Shown: one piece after another, positions 58,449 through 64,000 of the stretch | Layout of the letters: every line of letters starts with the position of its first letter | How positions within the stretch are numbered: the stretch's first letter is position 1 | Assembly: GCA_008477525.1 (NCBI GenBank) | Contig: SPDT01000004.1 | Location: forward strand, 1,488,001 to 1,552,000 | Source of the DNA: Hypomyces perniciosus | Lineage: Eukaryota > Ascomycota > Sordariomycetes > Hypocreales > Hypocreaceae | Length of the DNA stretch: 64,000 bases | Direction of reading: 5' to 3' | Translations under genes and position numbers: made by a program | The notes under the pieces: model-generated | Database searches by the model: none | What the model saw: the letters and a program-made list of their open reading frames with translations, nothing else | What the model was told of the DNA's origin: nothing

Positions 58449-61400
58449 CTAGTAGTTCTCAGATAGCCACTCCTTCAGTTCCGCAACGATGGGGCATTCA
58501 AGGAACACCGTGTTCTTGATCTCCATTCCCAGCTCGATACGTAACTTCTCCGACAGCACAAGTGACATGAGTGAATCCACGCCTAGTTCCATAAAGGAAG
58601 CCTCGTCTGATAGGCTAGACCTCTCAATTCCCGTCTCACGTGCGATTAGTTGTAGACATTGCTCTATAGTCGGGTTGTCGTTGTTAGACTGCTGAGTTGA
58701 CGCATTGTTCGAGTGACTCTCAGCTGGTGGCATGCGTTGGACAGCAGCAGAAGGTTGAAGGGGGGCATTGACAGGGGGAGACGAAGTAATAGGCGGATGG
58801 GGTTTCATCGTTGGGGGGACAATTGCCTTGCCAGTCTCCGTGCGCTTGCTGCTGCTTGTTCTGTTCATCGTATGTCCATCGCCACTAGATGGCGAGAAGA
58901 AACGGCCCATGAGTATCCCTGGCACCCGTCGGAATTTGAGTTCAGTCATCATTCCCACCAAAGCCCCATCTTGCAGGATATACACATCGCCACCAACGAT
59001 ATGCTCCTCCACAGGGCTAATGCGCATGTACGACTGCAACTGTGCACCAGGCTCAAGTCGACCCAGCATGCGGCACTCACTCCAGTAATACGGCACATAA
59101 AAATAATCACGAGGGTTAAAAGACTCGCTGCCGTTGCATATAACCGCCCCAACCTGTAGGACACTGTCAAACCAGTGCGGCGGCGTATGCCACGTCCCGA
59201 GTTTGTCCTGTGAGAGTGTCACACTTGCGAAGGCCTCGCTGTCTGCTAGCAAAACTGACTGCATGCCCCGATAGTCATCCTCAAGGTCAACGATGTTACG
59301 GAGCAACTCATACACCAGGCCGCGTGACAGTCGACTGATAGATCCATCAGCTGCTTGTCTTGTCAGGTCGTCAATCCGCGCCTTGATGAGGAACTCGGTG
59401 CGCGACCATTCGCGCTTCCATGCCTCAGAGTCCTCATACCGTATCGTTGTTGATGCGAAGACTTCTTCGTCTGGGGTACCATCATCCTTGGATATTGTGT
59501 AAAAGCGCACCACGGTCGAGCGGGTCGTTAGGTCAGCCTCAGCTTCGATGTGTATAATGCGTGCCTTCCCAGTATCTTGGTTCGGTATCACCTGGGCATG
59601 AAGAATTTCCATCTGAGACACGTTCATAGACACGCTACTGGCACCGGGGACGAGAAGTCGATAGAGGTGTTCTCCCACCGTATACGCTGCGTCTACCCAA
59701 ACAACCTGCATTAGAAATAAGTTTAGCATCCAGTCCCCGTGAAACTGCAAACTAAGTGGGCAGTTGAAACTTACCGTGGTGACTGCAGGATATCCATTCA
59801 TCCTGTGTTTCTGTAGAGTTGGTAGTAAGGATGGGTGCCATAGATCGGACTGCGCTGTGAGACGGGCCCGACTCTCGTCTATTACCTCCTCAGAGATAAC
59901 CCTCTGCACCGATGATGTTCGGAGTGAAGGTGTCGCCAGTCCTTGGAGTTCGTTTCGCGGGTTCTTACCAGGTGGATAGGCCTTGTCCAGTGTCCAGGTA
60001 CCCTCATACTGAATCCAGTAGTTCTTCTCGTTCCAGCGATAGGCTGGCAGATGCAGCAACCGGTGTGCCCGTTCATATGGCTGGAAGTATTCATTCCATT
60101 CTACTGGCACTCCTTCATGATGCAAGCTTGCGAGGGCGGCCGCCAGTGCCGTGAAGTCATCCTCATTACGTCGTAGAGACGGAACTATCCTAGTTGCAGA
60201 GGATAATACACTTTGCACGAACGCACCGCAAAACGCGTGAGGCCCGATGTCAATCCAGATAGTTTGGTCGCCAATGATATCCAGATCGCGCGCCGATTGT
60301 AAGGCGCCGATGAAATCGACTGGCTCACGAGTGGCCCGACTTAAGTATTCGCTATTAATCGCCTTGTCATCGAATACAACGTCGCCGAGGAGCGGCGACA
60401 AGACGGGGAGCTGCGGTGCCTTGAAGGTGATGTGGCGCGCAACTTCTTCATACGCCTCGAGAAGGGGTTCCATCTGCCTCGTATGGAAAGCAAAAGGTAC
60501 ATCTAGCATCATACACTTGAATCCCTTGGAATTGAGTATAGTCCGGATGGCTTCTATATCGCTGCGCTGTCCGCTGATGACAGTGTCCAGGGGTCCATTG
60601 AGACACGATACCTCGAATGGGGCATTGCCTACCGCATCCGTGATATTATCAACACTGGCTCGAACAGACAACATGGCGCAGCTGCCCGATTCACAGGCTT
60701 CCATCATTAACTGTGCCCGCCTTCCAACAAGGAATATAGCATCTACTGCTGAGAGCACGCCCGCTACCACAAGGGCTGCATATTCGCCTAGACTATGGCC
60801 AATGACGACACTGGGCACGACGCCAAGGTACTGCCAGAATCGCGACAAGGCTATCTCAATGACAAGAATGGCGAGTTGTGACTCCACGGGGGAAATCCCC
60901 TTCACAGCAACATCACTGCCTCCAATGGCCTCAACACGGGGCACGATTGAGGGAAAGCCGAGCTGTTGAACAAGGCCATCGAGCTGGAGGATTTCGGTGC
61001 GGTAGAAGGGGAAATGCTGGAAGAGCTGTGCGCTCATGCCTTCATAAAAAATCCCTTGTCCCGCGAAGACAAAAGCTATCCTAGGCGGAGTGGAGAGAAC
61101 GGGGCGGACATCATCAGCAGCATTCATGGCACCGCTTAGGAAACCTCGCAGTTCGTCAATACTGCTCGCGGTTGTGGTCAGGCGCATGGAGTGGTGGATG
61201 CGTCTTGCACATAGTGTATACGATAGGTCACCAACATCAGTGTCTGGATGAGCTTCGAGGAACTCAAGCAGCGCTTCAGCATTCCCGCGAAGCGAGGCTT
61301 TGCTCTTGGCCGACAGGGTAACAACATGAGTGCGGCGAGGGTCCGCACCCACACGGGGCCGAACAGGCGCATCCTCCAACAGCAGCGTTGTGTTACCGCC

Positions 61401-64000
61401 ATGGGCTCCGAAGCTGTTCACGACGGCATGACGTTTGCCCCCAGCTGGACGCGGCCATGGCGTCGACTTTAGCACAAGTCCAGCGTTGCGCCGGTCAAGA
61501 TTCCGCGCGACAACAGGGTTGACTTCTGTGACGATGCCAATGTGCGGAGGAATGACTCCCTTTTGCATGATGAGAAGCGTCTTGAGCAAAGAGGCGATAC
61601 CGGCGGCTGCTCCGCTGTGACCAATGTTGGACTTTACGGCTCCGAGGTGTAAGCGCTGCTCCGGCTTCCGGGGCCAAAGAAGTGGGGCAAATACGGAGGC
61701 GACGGACTCGGACTCGACGGCATCGCCGCTTTGTGTTCCAGTCCCGTGGAGCTCGATATATCCAACATCTAGAGGGTTCACGCCAGCAGCACGCATAACC
61801 TGGCGGTAATTGTCTATCTGAGCGCCAGCGTGTGGATGAGTTATGGATATAGCCTCGGCAGAGTGGTTCGTAGCTGCAGCACTTATCACAGCCAAGATAT
61901 TATCATTGTCCGCCTCAGCGTCTTCCAGTCGTTTAATCACCACAGAACCAATCCCATCAGCGCGACAGTAGCCATCAGCACTGTTATCCCAGACCTTGCA
62001 CTGGCCTGTCTTGGACAGGAAGTAGCCCTTGCATAACATGCTGAAGGTCTCCGGGTTGGTGATGACGTTGAGCCCACCTGCGAGCACCATGTCCGACTCG
62101 CCGGCCCAGAGAGCAGAGCATGCCGCCTGGACAGCAGCTAGGCCGCTAGAACAAGCCGTGTCGATGTTGAAGCTGGGGCCGCCGAACTTAAAGAAATAAT
62201 TGATGCGCCCATTGGCAAAGGCACGCACGCCGCCAGGGACTGCATATGTCCCATGGTACTGGCCCGCATTGGCCTCACGCCAATCATCACTAGCCTGGCC
62301 ATAGAAGGTACCAATTCTTTTTAACGTAGTTGACGGTGTGCGGTTGGGAGCATAGCCTGCCATCTCGAGTGCCTCGTATGCTGTGACGAGTGCCAGCCGG
62401 TGCATAGGGTCTGTCTGTTCAGCCTAGGGCGGATTCTTGTTATTCTTGTTTCATAAGGTAGAAATGAAGAGAACAGACTTACCTCTCGGGGGGACATGTT
62501 GAAAAAGCTAGCGTCGAAGAAGCCTGGCCTATCAATGAAGTTGCCATATGGGGTCTCTGTTGTATTCGGTATCTCTCCGGAGGGATCATAGTGCGTGCTC
62601 AGGTCGAATCGGTCTGCTGGCACTTCAGTGTGGACGTCACGGCCGTCCACCATCAACTTCCAGAAAAGTTCCGTATCGTTGGCACCACCAGGTAGACGGC
62701 ATGACATTCCGACAATAGCCAGCTTAGAGTCCTTATGGCTTGCTGGCTGGTATACTAGGTCTTCTCGCGCCAGCCATGTGCCCAACTCTTGGGTTGTAAG
62801 TTTTAAATCTGGCAGGCGGCCCTCTATAGCGGTTACTAAGCTATTAGAGAGAATGGACTTGCCAAACTGGAGAAAGTCGCAATGGGTTGATAGTGAAAGT
62901 GTGTCGCGAACGCCGTCAGCCAGGTCGCCGAAGGAATTAGGTCGGGCTAAGATATCAAACAAAACGTCACCATAGAGCTCATCCGCCGTTCTTGCAATGT
63001 ATGGTGTGCCATCTGTCGTTGACAGGATATGTAATTGTGTTTGTCGTGTGGAAGCCCTCTTTGACTTGGAAGTGTGTAAGATTGAATTCACATCTGAGGA
63101 GTGGTAGAGATGAGAAGCGTGACAAATGCCATAAATAGGTAGCTGGATGTAACGCGAGTATCTGAGAACATGCGAAAATCGAAATGCCTTGTCAAGGCGA
63201 GAAGGAGGACCTGAGACGCTAACGGAGGTTTCGTCTGATGAACTAACGAAGAGTTTGGAGAGCTCTGGACAGCCCTGTCGATCATAGGTCAGCTTTTCCA
63301 AGTCCCTAAGGGGACGATATGAGGTGAACACAAACAGTGACCTTATTGAACTGATCTAATTCCTTCTGCACATCTTGAGCCGAGAGGCCAGTTACAGCAT
63401 ATGCCCAGCTACCCGGACGGCCTTCAATGTCGCGAGGCTCAAGCGACTGCGACACTCGATCTACATGAAGGGCAAACCGAAAAGCTACCCGCACACTTTC
63501 CGCACCGCCGAGTGCCAGCTCAGCGAGAGAAGACGATGTCGCCACGGCTACCGTAGAGATCAGACCTATCCCAAGTCCTGAGAGGATTGCGCTGCCTTGG
63601 TTGAATAGATGGCTCAGTCCTTGTTCCTCGTGATACCTGAGGGAATCCATTGTCAATACTACATCCTCAATGGATCATTGCCCCATAAGAGAGCAAATAG
63701 CAGCAGGGGACGTACCCTATGATACTGGCTATTTGCAAAGTGCTGAGCAAAACTCCTTTGAGGGCAGAGCCAAGTGGCCCGTAACGTAGTTCTGCATATT
63801 GGGTGGCAAGTGCCGAGATATTTTGCCAGGGCTGAAGCAGCTGTCTCAGGGACGGTGGCAAGAGTACGATCTCACTTTTTAAAACCTCAAGACATTCTGA
63901 CAAGAATAGAGATAGAAGAGGGTATTCATGCTTTTTTGAACGTCTGTAGATTGTGCTGAGAAGTGTGACATTTTCACTAGGCAACTCGCTACTCAGGAAA
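58449..64000 (-). CDS. Non-reducing polyketide synthase (SAT-KS-AT-PT-ACP), 5' end cut by window
   Basis: Exons 63716->64000, 63342-63636, 62483-63274, 59775-62423 and 58449-59705. SAT lies at about 62900-64000. KS starts with LAIVGMSCRLPGG, with active-site DTACSSG (about 62150), HGTGTQSGD and SNIGHSGAAAG. AT has FVFAGQGIFYEGMS and GHSLGEYAA. PT has a His in KHRMNG and a likely Asp in PPHWFDSV. A single ACP carries GVDSLMS, after which the protein ends at WLSENY, so there is no thioesterase, cyclase or reductive domain. The missing N-terminus is probably only 10-30 residues. KS style and the lack of TE resemble the anthraquinone/benzophenone group of fungal PKSs, which release product with a separate beta-lactamase-like thioesterase. 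Product unknown. The PT intron (59706-59774) is 69 nt and in frame, so it could be missed. Confidence 0.93.

Noticed and set aside
60247..60969. 240-aa plus-strand ORF inside the PKS
   Set aside because: Antisense shadow of the acyltransferase domain.
1..64000. CRISPR arrays, operons or bacterial ribosome binding sites
   Set aside because: The DNA is eukaryotic with spliced genes; no spaced direct repeats of CRISPR type are present.

Overview
The window is nuclear DNA from a filamentous ascomycete (Pezizomycotina). Genes carry short introns of about 50-130 nt with GTRNGT donors and CTRAY-type branch points. The gene set is fungal: a FlbA-type RGS protein, an ORC4 with a PHD finger, a DUF7053 protein, GPI-anchored Thr/Ser-rich wall proteins and a non-reducing polyketide synthase. 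A Sordariomycete, perhaps Hypocreales, is my best guess from the look of the proteins, but I ran no search. Exon boundaries were placed by hand from splice signals and reading frame. For most genes the summed exon length is an exact multiple of three and ends at a stop codon, which supports the models.

Left part (0-30 kb), in order: a GPI-anchored Thr/Ser-rich wall protein (-), a secreted and membrane-anchored Kelch protein (+), the eEF2 chaperone HGH1 (-), a gap with a probable relic of an HNH-nuclease-type gene, bystin/ENP1 (+), a conserved fungal protein interrupted by in-frame TAG codons (+), an LtrA-family multi-pass membrane protein (-), ORC4 (+), a DUF7053 protein (+), a small GPI-anchored protein (-) and flbA (-).

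Middle (30.2-41.7 kb): more than 11 kb upstream of flbA has no gene I can support. It is rich in a short palindromic element built on TACGGAGTA, plus simple repeats.

Right part (41.7-55.2 kb): a dense housekeeping block. It holds an unassigned protein (+), the spindle-checkpoint protein BUB3 (-), the mitochondrial inner membrane protease subunit IMP2 (+), an MME1-type mitochondrial carrier (+), a conserved protein of unknown function (-), mitoribosomal uL23m (+), a METTL4-like MT-A70 methyltransferase (-), the LEU5-type CoA carrier (+) and the Paf1-complex subunit CDC73 (+). Four of these genes serve mitochondria.

Right edge (55.9-64 kb): the border of a secondary-metabolite cluster. A norsolorinic-acid-reductase-like aldo-keto reductase (-) with an apparent 4-nt micro-exon lies downstream of a non-reducing PKS (-) with domain order SAT-KS-AT-PT-ACP and no thioesterase. 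The PKS runs off the window at its N-terminus. Enzymes such as a trans-acting thioesterase, if present, would lie beyond position 64000. I found no wholly new system. The points most worth following are the micro-exon, the SAT domain lacking its usual cysteine, the AT-hook/PHD architecture of ORC4, the interrupted gene at 14.2-16.0 kb and the palindrome-rich gene desert.
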